Source: an uncultured Pseudomonadales bacterium (GTDB taxonomy: Bacteria > Pseudomonadota > Gammaproteobacteria > Pseudomonadales > Azotimanducaceae). Taken from it: a stretch of 64,000 nt of DNA. This document shows positions 44,101-56,100 of the stretch, piece by piece; position 1 is the first letter of the stretch, and every line of letters starts with the position of its first letter. The notes under the pieces were generated by a model that was not told the origin of the DNA, ran no database searches, and saw only the letters and a list, made by a program, of their open reading frames with translations. The stretch covers positions 2,480,001-2,544,000 of the forward strand of contig OY282455.1 in NCBI GenBank assembly GCA_958296195.1, in the 5' to 3' direction. The position numbers were made by a program, and so were the translations under genes.

Positions 44101-47100
44101 TCAGCGGCATGTCGGGCAGCCTAACGGTGAACTCGGACACGATCACGTTGACCGACGACGATCCCACGCCGACGCTGTCGATCGACTCGCCGAGCGTGAC
44201 GGAGGGGGACAGCGGCTCGAAGAACCTGAGGTTCACGGTCACCCTGAGCCCGGCGAGCGGGCAACAGGTGACGGTGCAGTATGCGGACGCGGGCACGGGG
44301 ACGGCCACTTCGGGGACGGACTACACGGCCATCACCGGCGGGACGCTGACCTTCGCGGCGGGGACGACGAGCCAGACCCTCGACGTGTCGGTGACGGGCG
44401 ACGGGGATGTCGAGTCGAATGAGACCGTCGTGGTGACCCTGAGCAACGCGGCGAACGCGACGATTTCGACGGCCACGGGGACGGGGACGATCACGGACGA
44501 CGACAGGCCGGCCGTGTCGTTGTCGCTGTCGCCGGCGTCGGTCTCGGAGAACGCGGGCGTCTCTACGGTGACGGCGACGCTAAGCGAGGCTGTGGCCGTG
44601 GCCACCACGATCACGGTGTCGGCGGCGGCGGGGACGGGCGCGGATTCTTCCGACTTCACCCTGAGTTCGGCGAACACGCTGACGATCGCGGCGGGCGAGA
44701 CGACGAGTACCGGCACGGTGACGGTCTCCGCCGTGGACAACGCCCTGGACGAATCGGACAAGCGCGTCACCGTGTCCGGCGCGGTATCGCACAACGGCGT
44801 GGCGGCGCCCGCCGACGAGACGCTGACGATCACCGATGACGATCCCACGCCGACGCTGTCGGTCGACTCGCCGAGCGTGACCGAGGGTGACAGCGGCTCG
44901 AAGAACTTGACATTCACGGCGACCCTGAGCGCAGCGAGCGGCCAGCAGGTGACGGTGGCCTGGGCCGACGCCGGGACCGGCACGGCCACATCCGGGACGG
45001 ATTACACGGCCATCACCGGCGGGAGTCTGACCTTCGCAGTGGGCGCCACCAGCCAGACCTTCGACGTGTCGGTGACGGGCGACACGACCGACGAGGCGGA
45101 CGAGACCGTCGTGGTGACCCTGAGCAACGCGGCGAACGCGACGATCGCGACGGCGACCGGCACGGGGACGATCACCAACGACGACGGCGTCACCGTCTCC
45201 ATCAACTCGCCGAGCGTGACCGAGGGGGATAGCGGCTCGACGAACCTGACGTTCACGGTGACGCTGAGCGCGGCGAGCAGCCAGCGGGTGACGGTGGACT
45301 GGGCGGAGGGGACGGGTGGTACTGCCACGTCCGTGACGGACTACACGGCCATCACCGGCGGTACGCTGACCTTCCCGGTAGGTACCACCAGCCAGACCTT
45401 CGACGTGTCGGTGACCGGCGACACAGACGAGGAGCCGAACGAGACGGTGGTCGCGACCCTGAGCAACGCGACAAACGCGACGATCGCGACGGCGACCGGG
45501 ACGGGGACGATCATCAACGACGATGGCGTCACCGTCTCCATCGACTCGCCGAGCGTGACTGAGGGTGACAGCGGCTCGACGAACCTGAGGTTCACGGCGA
45601 CCCTGAGCAAGTCCAGCGCCGACCAAGTGACGGTGGACTACGCCGACGCCGGGACCGGGACGGCCACGTCCGGGACGGACTACACGGCGATCACCGGCGG
45701 CACGCTGACCTTCGCGGCGGGGACCACCAGCCAGACCTTCGACGTGTCGGTGACCGGCGACACGACCGAAGAGGCGAACGAGACCGTCGTGGTGACCCTG
45801 AGCGACGCGACGAACGCGACGGTCGCGACGGCGACCGGCACGGGGACGATCACGGACGACGACAGGCCAACACTGTCGATCGACTCGCCGAGCGTGACGG
45901 AGGGGGACAGCGGCACGGCGACCCTGACGTTCACGGTGACCCTGAACAAGGCCAGCGCCGATCAGGTGACGGTGGACTACGCGGACGCCGGGACCGGGAC
46001 GGCCACGTCCGGGACGGACTACACGGCGATCACCGGCGGTACGCTGACCTTCGCGGCGGGGATAACCAGCCAGACCTTCAACGTGTCGGTGACGGGCGAC
46101 GGGGATGTCGAGTCGAATGAGACCGTCGTGGTGACCCTGAGCAATGCGGCGAACGCGACGATTTCGACGGCGACCGGCACGGGAACGATCACGGACGACG
46201 ACGATGCACCGACGGTGACGCTGTCGCTGTCGCCGACTTCGATAGCGGAGAGCGGGGCGACGAACGCGACGACGGTGACGGCGAGCCTGGATCACGCATC
46301 GAGCGCGGAGACGACGATCACGGTGTCGGCGGCGGCGGGGACGAACGCGGAGGCGACGGACTTCACGGTGAGCAGCGCCACGACTCTGACGATAGCGGCG
46401 GGGGCAACGACGAGCACGGGAGCGGTGACGATCACGGCGGTGGACAACAGCGAGGACGAACCGGACAAGAGCGTGACGGTTTCGGGGTCGGCGACGAACG
46501 GGCAGGGGATCACGGATCCGTCGGATGTGACGCTGACGATCACGGACGACGACGATGCGCCGACGGTGACGCTGGCGCTGTCGCGGACTTCGATAGCGGA
46601 GAGCGGTGCGACGAACGCGACGACGGTGACGGCGAGCCTGGATCACGCATCGAGCGCGGAGACGACGGTGACGGTGTCGGCGGCGGCGGGGACGAACGCG
46701 GCGGCTGGGGACTTCACTTTGAGCAGCGCCACGACGCTGACGATCGCGGCGGGGAGCACGAGCAGCACGGGTACGGTGACGATCACGGCGGTGGACAACG
46801 CCGAGGACGAACCGGACAAGAGCGTGACGGTTTCGGGGTCGGCGACGAACGGGCAGGGGATCACGGATCCGTCGGATGTGACGCTGACGATCACGGACGA
46901 CGACGACGCACCGACGGTGACGCTGGCGCTGTCGCGGACTTCGATAGCGGAGAGCGGTGCGACGAACGCGACGACGGTGACGGCGAGCCTGGATCACGCA
47001 TCGAGCGCGGAGACGACGGTGACGGTGTCGGCGGCGGCGGGGACGAACGCGGCGGCTGGGGACTTCGCTTTGAGCAGCGCGGTGACGCTGACGATAGCGG

Positions 47101-50100
47101 CGGGGTCAACGACGAGCACGGGTACGGTGACGATCACGGCGGTGGACAACGCCGAGGACGAACCGGACAAGAGCGTGACGGTTTCGGGGTCGGCGACGAA
47201 CGGGCAGGGGATCACGAACCCGTCGGATGTGACGCTGACGATCACGGACGACGACGATGCGCCGACGGTGACGCTGTCGCTGTCGCGGACTTCGATAGCG
47301 GAGAGCGGTGCGACGAACGCGACGACGGTGACGGCGAGCCTGGATCACGCATCGAGCGCGGAGACGACGATCACGGTGTCGGCGGCGGCGGGGACGAATG
47401 CGGCGGCTGGGGACTTCACCTTGAGCAGCGCCACGACGCTGACGATCGCGGCGGGGTCAACGACGAGCACGGGGACGGTGACGATCACGGCGGTGGACAA
47501 CAGCGAGGACGAACCGGACAAGAGCGTGACGGTTTCGGGGTCGGCGACGAACGGGCAGGGGATCACGAACCCGTCGGATGTGACGCTGACGATCACGGAC
47601 GACGACGCGGAACCGGAGCTTTCGATCGACTCGCCGAGCGTGACGGAGGGGGACAGCGGTTCGGTGAACCTGACCTTCACGGTGAGCCTGGATGCGGCGA
47701 GCGGGAAGCAGGTGACGGTTCAGTATGCGGACGCGACCACGGGGACGGCCACTTCGGGGACGGACTACACGGCGATCACGGGCGGGACGCTGACCTTCGC
47801 GGCGGGGGAGACCAGCAAGACCTTCGATGTCTCGGTGACGGGGGACACGACGGACGAGGCGAACGAGACGGTCGCGGTGACGCTGAGCAGTCCGACGAAC
47901 GCGACGATCTCGTCGAGCGCGGGAACGGGGACGGGGACGATCACGGACGACGACGGGCAGCCGACGGTGACGCTGGCGCTGTCGCGGACTTCGATCACGG
48001 AGAGCGGTGCGACGAACGCGAGCACGGTAACGGCGACGCTGAACCGGGCGTCCGGTCAGGCGACCACGATCACGGTGTCGGCGGCGGCGGGGACGAATGC
48101 GGCGGCTGGGGACTTCACTTTGAGCAGCGCCACGACGCTGACGATCGCGGCGGGGAGCACGAGCAGCACGGGAACGGTGACGATCACGGCGGTGGACAAC
48201 AGCGAGGACGAACCGGACAAGAGCGTGACGGTTTCGGGAACGGCGACGAACAGCCAGGGCGTAACGGACCCGTCGTCGGTAACGCTGACGATCACGGACG
48301 ACGACGATGCGCCGACGCTGTCGATCGACTCGCCGAGCGTGACGGAGGGGGACAGCGGGTCGAAGAACCTGACGTTCACGGTGACCTTGAGCGCGGCGAG
48401 CGGGCAACAGGTGACAGTGGCCTACGCCGACGCCGGGACCGGCACGGCCACGTCCGGGACGGACTACACGGCGATCACCGGCGGCGCGCTGACGTTCACG
48501 GCGGGGACCACCAGTCAGACCTTCGACGTGTCGGTGACGGGCGACACGCTGGACGAGTCGAACGAGACGGTGGTGGTGACGTTGAGCGGCGCGACGAACG
48601 CGACGATCGCGACGGCGAGCGGCACGGGGACGATCACGGACGACGACGCTGCCCCGACGCTGTCGATCAACTCGCCGAGCGTGACGGAGGGTGACAGCGG
48701 CTCGAAGAACCTGAGGTTCACGGTGACCCTGAGCACCGCGAGCGGCCAGCAGGTGACGGTGGCCTACGCCGACGCCGGGACTGGGACGGCCACGTCGGGT
48801 ACGGACTACACGGCGGTCACCGGCGGTACGCTGACCTTCGCGGCGGGAACGACCAGCCAGACCTTCGACGTGTCGGTGACGGGCGATACGGCCGACGAGT
48901 CGAACGAGACCGTTGTGGTGACCTTGAGCAGCCCGACAAACGCCACGATCTCGACGGCAACCGGGACGGGGACGATCACGGACGACGACGGCGCGCCGAC
49001 GCTGTCGATCGACTCGCCGAGCGTGATCGAGGGTGACAGCGGCTCGAAGAACCTGAGGTTCACGGTGACGCTGAGCGCGGCGAGCGGCCAGCAGGTGACG
49101 GTGGCCTACGCCGACGCCGGGACTGGGACGGCCACTTCGGGGACGGACTACACGGCGATCACCGGCGGCACATTGACCTTCGCGGTGGGTACCACCAGCC
49201 AGACCTTCGACGTATCGGTGACGGGCGATGTCCTGGCCGAGTCGAACGAGACCGTCGTGGTGACCCTGAGCGGCGCAGCAAACGCGACGATCTCGACGGC
49301 GAGCGGCACGGGGACGATCACGGACAACGACGCAGCGCCAACCTCGATCACCTTGACGGTGGATGATAACAGTGTGGGCGAGGGCGACGGGGCGACCACG
49401 ATCACCGTCACTGCCACGGTGGACGGCACGACCCGGTTCGCCGCGGCCACGACGGTGACCGTGAGCGTGGGGGGCAGCGGGACGGCGACGGCGGTGGACT
49501 TTGCGACGGTGTCGGACTTCGACATCGAGATCGTGGCGGGGGCGGCGAGCCAGACCGGGACGTTCACGCTGACGCCGACGGACGATGCGCTGGACGAAGC
49601 CAACGAGACGGTGACGGTGAGCGGCACGTCGGGCAGCCTGACGGTGAACTCGGCCACGATCAGCTTGACGGACAACGACAGCGCGCCGACGCTGTCGATC
49701 GACTCGCCGAGCGTGACGGAGGGGGACAGCGGGTCGAAGAACCTGAGGTTCACGGTGACGTTGAGCGCCGCGAGCGGCCAGCAGGTGACGGTGGCCTACG
49801 CCGACGCCGGGACCGGGACGGCCACATCCGGGACGGACTACACGGCCATCACCGGCGGCGCGCTGACCTTCGCGGCGGGGACGACCAGCCAGACCTTCGA
49901 CGTGTCGGTGACGGGCGATACGACCGACGAGACGGACGAGACGGTGATCGCGACGCTGAGCGGCGCGACGAACGCGACGATCTCGACGGCGAGCGGGACG
50001 GGGACGATCATGGACGACGACGGCGCGCCGACGCTGTCGATCGACTCGCCGAGCGTGACGGAGGGTGACAGCGGGTCGAAGAACCTGAGGTTCACGGTGA

Positions 50101-53100
50101 CGCTGAGCCCGGCGAGCGGCCAGCAGGTGACGGTGGCCTACGCCGACGCCGGGACCGGCACGGCCACGTCCGGGACGGACTACACGGCGATCACCGGCGG
50201 CACGCTGACCTTCGCGGCGGGTACCACCAGCCAGACCTTCGACGTGTCGGTGACGGGCGACACGCTGGACGAGTCGAACGAGACGGTGGTGGTGACCCTG
50301 AGCAGCCCGACGAACGCAACGATCTCGGCCACGGCGGGTACCGGCACGGGGACAATCACGGACGACGACGGGACGCCGACGCTGTCGATCAATTCACCGA
50401 GCGTGACCGAGGGGAACAGCGGTTCGACGACGCTGACGTTCACGGCGACGCTGAGCGCGGCGAGCGGCCGGCAGGTGACGGTGGCCTACGCCGACGCCGG
50501 GACCGGGACGGCCACTTCGGGGACCGACTACACGGCGATCACGGGCGGCACGCTGACCTTCGCGGCGGCGACGACGAGTCAGACCTTCGACGTGTCGGTG
50601 ACGGGCGACACGCTGGACGAGTCGAACGAGACGGTGGTGGTGACGTTGAGCAGCCCGACGAACGCGACGATCTCGACGGCGAGCGGGACGGGGACGATCA
50701 CGGACGACGACGGCACCCCGACGCTGTCGATCGATTCGCCGAGCGTGGCGGAGGGGAACAGCGGCTCGGCGACGCTGACGTTCACGGCGACGTTGAGCGC
50801 GGCGAGCGGCCAGCAGGTGACGGTGCAGTATGCGGACGCCGGGACCGGCACCGCTACTTCCGGGACCGACTACACGGCGATCACCGGCGGCACGCTGACC
50901 TTCACGGCGGGGACCACCAGCCAGACTTTCGACGTATCGGTGACGGGCGACACGCTGGACGAGTCGAACGAGACGGTGGTGGTGACCCTGAGCAGCCCGA
51001 CGAACGCGACGATCTCGACGGCGAGCGGCACGGGGACAATCACGGACGACGACGGGACGCCGACGCTGTCGATCAATTCACCGAGCGTGACCGAGGGGGA
51101 CAGCGGCTCGACGAACCTGACGTTCACGGCGACGTTGAGCGCGGCGAGCGGGCAGCAGGTGACGGTGGCCTACGCCGACGCCGGGACCGGCACCGCTACT
51201 TCGGGTACGGACTACACGGCGATCACGGGCGGCACGCTGACCTTCACGGCGGGTACCACCAGTCAGACCTTCGACGTATCGGTGACGGGCGACACGCTGG
51301 ACGAGTCGAACGAGACGGTGGTGGTGACCCTGAGCAACCCGACGAACGCGACGATCTCGACGGCGAGCGGCACGGGGACGATCACGGACGACGACGGGAC
51401 GCCGACGCTGTCGATCGATTCGCCGAGCGTGGCGGAGGGGAACAGCGGTTCGGCGACGCTGACGTTCACGGCGACGTTGAGCGCGGCGAGCGGCCAGCAG
51501 GTGACGGTGCAGTATGCGGACGCGGGCACGGGGACGGCTACTTCCGGGACCGACTACACGGCGATCACCGCCGGCACGCTGACGTTCACGGCGGGGACCA
51601 CCAGCCAGACCTTCGACGTGTCGGTGACGGGCGATACGACCGACGAGACGGACGAGACGGTGATCGCGACGCTGAGCGGCGCGACGAACGCGACGATCTC
51701 GACGGCGAGCGGGACCGGGACAATCACGGACGACGACGGCACCCCGACGCTGTCGATCGATTCGCCGAGCGTGGCGGAGGGGAACAGCGGCTCGGCGACG
51801 CTGACGTTCACGGCGACGCTGAGCGCGGCGAGCGGGCGGCAGGTGACGGTGGCCTACGCCGACGCCGGGACCGGGACGGCCACTTCGGGTACGGACTACA
51901 CGGCGATCACCGGCGGCACGCTGACCTTCACGGCGGGTACCACCAGTCAGACCTTCGACGTGTCGGTGACGGGCGACACGCTGGACGAGTCGAACGAGAC
52001 GGTGGTGGTGACCCTGAGCGGCCCGACGAACGCGACGATCTCGACGGCGAGCGGCACGGGGACAATCACGGACGACGACGGCACCCCGACGCTGTCGATC
52101 GACTCGCCGAGCGTGGCGGAGGGGAACAGCGGCTCGGCGACGCTGACGTTCACGGCGACGTTGAGCGCGGCGAGCGGCCAGCAGGTGACGGTGCAGTATG
52201 CGGACGCGGGCACGGGGACGGCTACTTCCGGGACCGACTACACGGCGATCACCGCCGGTACGCTGACGTTCACGGCGGGGACCACCAGCCAGACCTTCGA
52301 CGTGTCGGTGACCGGCGACACGCTGGACGAGTCGAACGAGACGGTGGTGGTGACCCTGAGCAGCCCGACGAACGCGACGATCTCGACGGCGAGCGGCACG
52401 GGGACAATCACGGACGACGACGGGACGCCGACGCTGTCGATCAATTCACCGAGCGTGACCGAGGGGAACAGCGGTTCGACGACGCTGACGTTCACGGCGA
52501 CGCTGAGCGCGGCGAGCGGGCGGCAGGTGACGGTGGCCTACGCCGACGCCGGGACCGGCACGGCCACGTCCGGGACGGACTACACGGCGATCACGGGCGG
52601 CACGCTGACGTTCACGGCGGGCACGACGAGCCAGACCCTCGCCGTGTCGGTGACGGGCGACGTCCTGGACGAGTCGAACGAGACGGTGGAGGTGACGTTG
52701 AGCAACGCCGGGAACGCGACCATCGGCACGGCGACGGGGACCGGCACCATCACCGACGACGACGCGGCGCCGACCTCCATCACCTTGACGGTGGACGACG
52801 ACAGCGTGGGCGAGGGGGACGGGGCGACCCTGATCACGGTGACGGCCACGGTGGACGGGACGACCCGGTTCGCCAATTCTCGGACGGTTCGGGTGAGCGT
52901 CGCGGGGAGCGGCACGGCGGGGGTGGTGGATTTCGCGGCGGTGCCGGCCTTCGACATCGAGATCGCCGCCGGCGCGACGAGCCACACCGGAACCTTCACG
53001 CTGACGCCGACGGACAACGCGGTGATCGAGACCGACGAGACCATCATGGTGAGCGGCGCGTCGGGCAGCCTGACGGTGACCCCGGCCACGATCATGCTGA

Positions 53101-56100
53101 CCGACGACGACGGGGTGCCGACCTCCGACGACGGGGTGCCGACCTCGATCGCGCTGACGGTGGACGACAACGCCGTGGGCGAGGGGGACGGGGCGACCAC
53201 CATCGCGGTGACGGCCACGCCGGACGGCGCCATCGGGTTCGCCGAGGACAGGACGGTGCGCGTGAGCGTGTCGGGGAGCGGCGCGGCGGGGGTGGTGGGC
53301 TTCGCGGCGGTGCCGGCCTTCGACATCGAGATCGCCGCCGGCGCGGCGAGCGGCGCCGGAACCTTCACGCTGAGGCCGGAGGACGACGCGGTGGACGAGG
53401 CCGACGAGGCGGTCACGGTGAGCGGCGCGTCGGGCGGCCTGCCGGTGAGCCCGGCCACGATCGCGCTGATCGACGACGACGCGGCGCCGACGGTGTCGAT
53501 CGACTCGCCGAGCGTGTCGGAGGGCGACAGCGGCTCGACGGACCTGACGTTCACGGTGACCCTGAGCGCGGCGAGCGGCAAGCGGGTGACGGTGAGTTGG
53601 GTCGCGGGGACGGGCGGCACCGCCACCTCGGGGACCGACTACAGGGTTCTCGGCACGGGAACCCTGACCTTCGAGCCCGGAGAGACCGAGAAGACCATCG
53701 TCGTTTCGGTGGCGGGCGACACGGTGGACGAGGGCGACGAGACCGTCCAGTTGACGCTGAGCAACTCCGTCAACGCGGTGACCGAAACCAGAACGGGGAC
53801 GGGCACGATCATAAACGACGACGGCGAGGCGCCGACGGTATCGATCGACTCGCCGAGCGTGGCCGAGGGCGACGACGGTTCGGCGAGCCTGACCTTCACG
53901 GTGACCCTGAGCGCCGCCGGCGGGCGGACGGTGACGGTGGACTACGCCGACGCCGGCACGGGCACGGCGACGCCGGGGACGGACTACGCGGTACTCGACG
54001 CGGGAACCCTGACCTTCGAGCCCGGAGAGACCGAGAAGACCATCGCCGTGTCGGTGACCGGCGACACGCTGGACGAGCCGGACGAGACGGTGGTGTTGGC
54101 GCTGAGCGGCCCGTCAAACGCCACCCTGGAGATGGCGAGCGGCGTCGGCACCATCGTCGACGACGACATCGACCTGACGCCGAGCTTTGGCTCCGCGACC
54201 ATCCCGGATCAGTCCTGGACCCAGAACCGGGCGATCACCGCGCTCACGCTGCCGTCCGCCACGGGCGGCGACGGGACGCTGACCCACGAGTTGGCCCCGG
54301 CGCTTCCCGAGGGCGTCGCCCACGACCCGGTCACGCGCGAGGTCTCCGGCACGCCCACGGTGTCGGCGGAGAGGACGATTCACACCTGGCGGGCAAAGGA
54401 CGCCGACGGCGACGTGGCGGAGCTAACGTTCGCCATCACGGTCGCGCCGGACAGGATGCCGGAGTTCGCGGACGGGGTGGCGCCGCAGCGCTACCGCGTG
54501 GGCGTGCCGATCGTCGACCTAGCGCTGCCGGCGGCGACCGGGGGCGACGGGGCGCTGAGATACGCGCTTATGCCGGAACCGCCCGAGGGGCTGCGCTTCG
54601 ACGCGGCAACGCGGGAGTTGTCGGGCACGCCGACCGAGGCGATGGGCGCGACCGAATACCGGCTGACGGCCACGGACGAGGACGGCGACGCGGCGGCGCT
54701 AAGTTTCGAGATCGAGGTGGCCGACCCGATCACGGTGTCGATCGCGGACGCCCAGGCCATGGAGGGCGAGCCCGTCGAGTTCGGGATCACGCTGTCCGAG
54801 CCGGCGCCGGAGGCGGTGACGGTGGTTTGGCGGACAAGCGACGGCACGGCGCGATCGCCCTCCGACTACGCGGCGCCGCCGGGCGGGCGTGGTGAATTGA
54901 CGATCGGGGCGGGACGGAGCGCGGCGTCGATCGTCGTTGCGACCGTGGACGACGACCTGGCGGAGGGCGAGGAGACCTTCACGGTGACGCTGGTTGGCGC
55001 GAGCCGCGCGGAGTTGGGCGACGGCGAGGCGACGGGCGGGATCGTCGACGACGATCTGGAGTCGACCCGCGCCGAGGCGCTGCAATGGTCCCTGGCGGCG
55101 TTTGGGCGGACGGTGGCGACGGAGGCGGTGGACGCCGTCGGGCGGCGCTTCCGGTCCGGCGGGCCGGGCGCCCGGCCCGCGCCGGGGGGTTGGGACACGC
55201 CGGGGGATTGGAACGCGCCGCCGGGCGGCGGTCCCGGCATGGCCGGGGCGGGCTGGACGACCGGCGCGTGGTCGGATCCCGCCGCGGGCGGCCTCGCCGG
55301 TTTGGGACCGTCCGGCGGCTTCTCCGGCCCCGGGGGAGCAACGCTGGGCGCTTCCCGGACGGCGCGCCGGCCACCCGGGACGTTCGGTCCCAAGCGTTCC
55401 GCGTGGGACGAACTGCTGTCCCTCGGCGCCTTCGAGACGAGCCTTGGAGCGACCGGCGACGACGGCGCGGAGGGTGAGCAGTGGACATTGTGGGGCCGGG
55501 GTTCGATCGGCCGGTTCGGTGGCCAGTCCGGGGAGGCGCTGGCGTTGGACGGGGAGGTTCGCACCGGCCATCTGGGCGTGGACGCGCGGCTGCCCGACCG
55601 CGGCCTGCTGCTGGGCGTGGCGCTGTCGCACAGCGTCGGCGAACTGGACTACCGGGCGCCGGGAAGCGGCCTGGACGGGGGGCGGGTGGATCTGGATCTG
55701 AGCAGTGTGCTGCCGTACGCGCACTGGACGCCGCGCGAGGGCGTGGCGCTGTGGGGGCTGCTGGGCGTCGGCTGGGGGGAGGTGGACTTGACGGACGGGT
55801 TCGGCGGCGCGACGACGGACACGGCGATGCGGATGGCGGCGTTGGGCGGTCGCGGCGAGTTGGCCTCCTGGCGGGGGCTGGGGCTGGCGTTGAAGGGGGA
55901 CGCCCTGGTGGTTGGCATGGAGGGCTCGGCGTGGGCGCGCGGCGATTTGGCGGGTTTGCCGAAGGTGGACGGAAACGCGAGCCGTCTGCGCGTGATGATG
56001 GAGGGCAGGCGCGAGTGGCGGGCGTCGGAGCGATCGCAACTGGGACTGAGCCTGGAGTTCGGCGGGCGCTGGGACGGCGGCGACGCGGACAAGGGCATGG

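Noticed and set aside
35350-48407. Long minus-strand open frames opposite the giant gene, up to about 805 codons (for example 44580-46997)
   Set aside because: They are Arg/His-rich or Val/Ser-rich mirror frames of the GC-rich Calx-beta repeats, lack family motifs and recur with the same period as the repeats.
46203-52760. CRISPR-like regular repetition
   Set aside because: The periods are 342-351 bases, the units are coding and in frame, and there are no short repeats with unique spacers.
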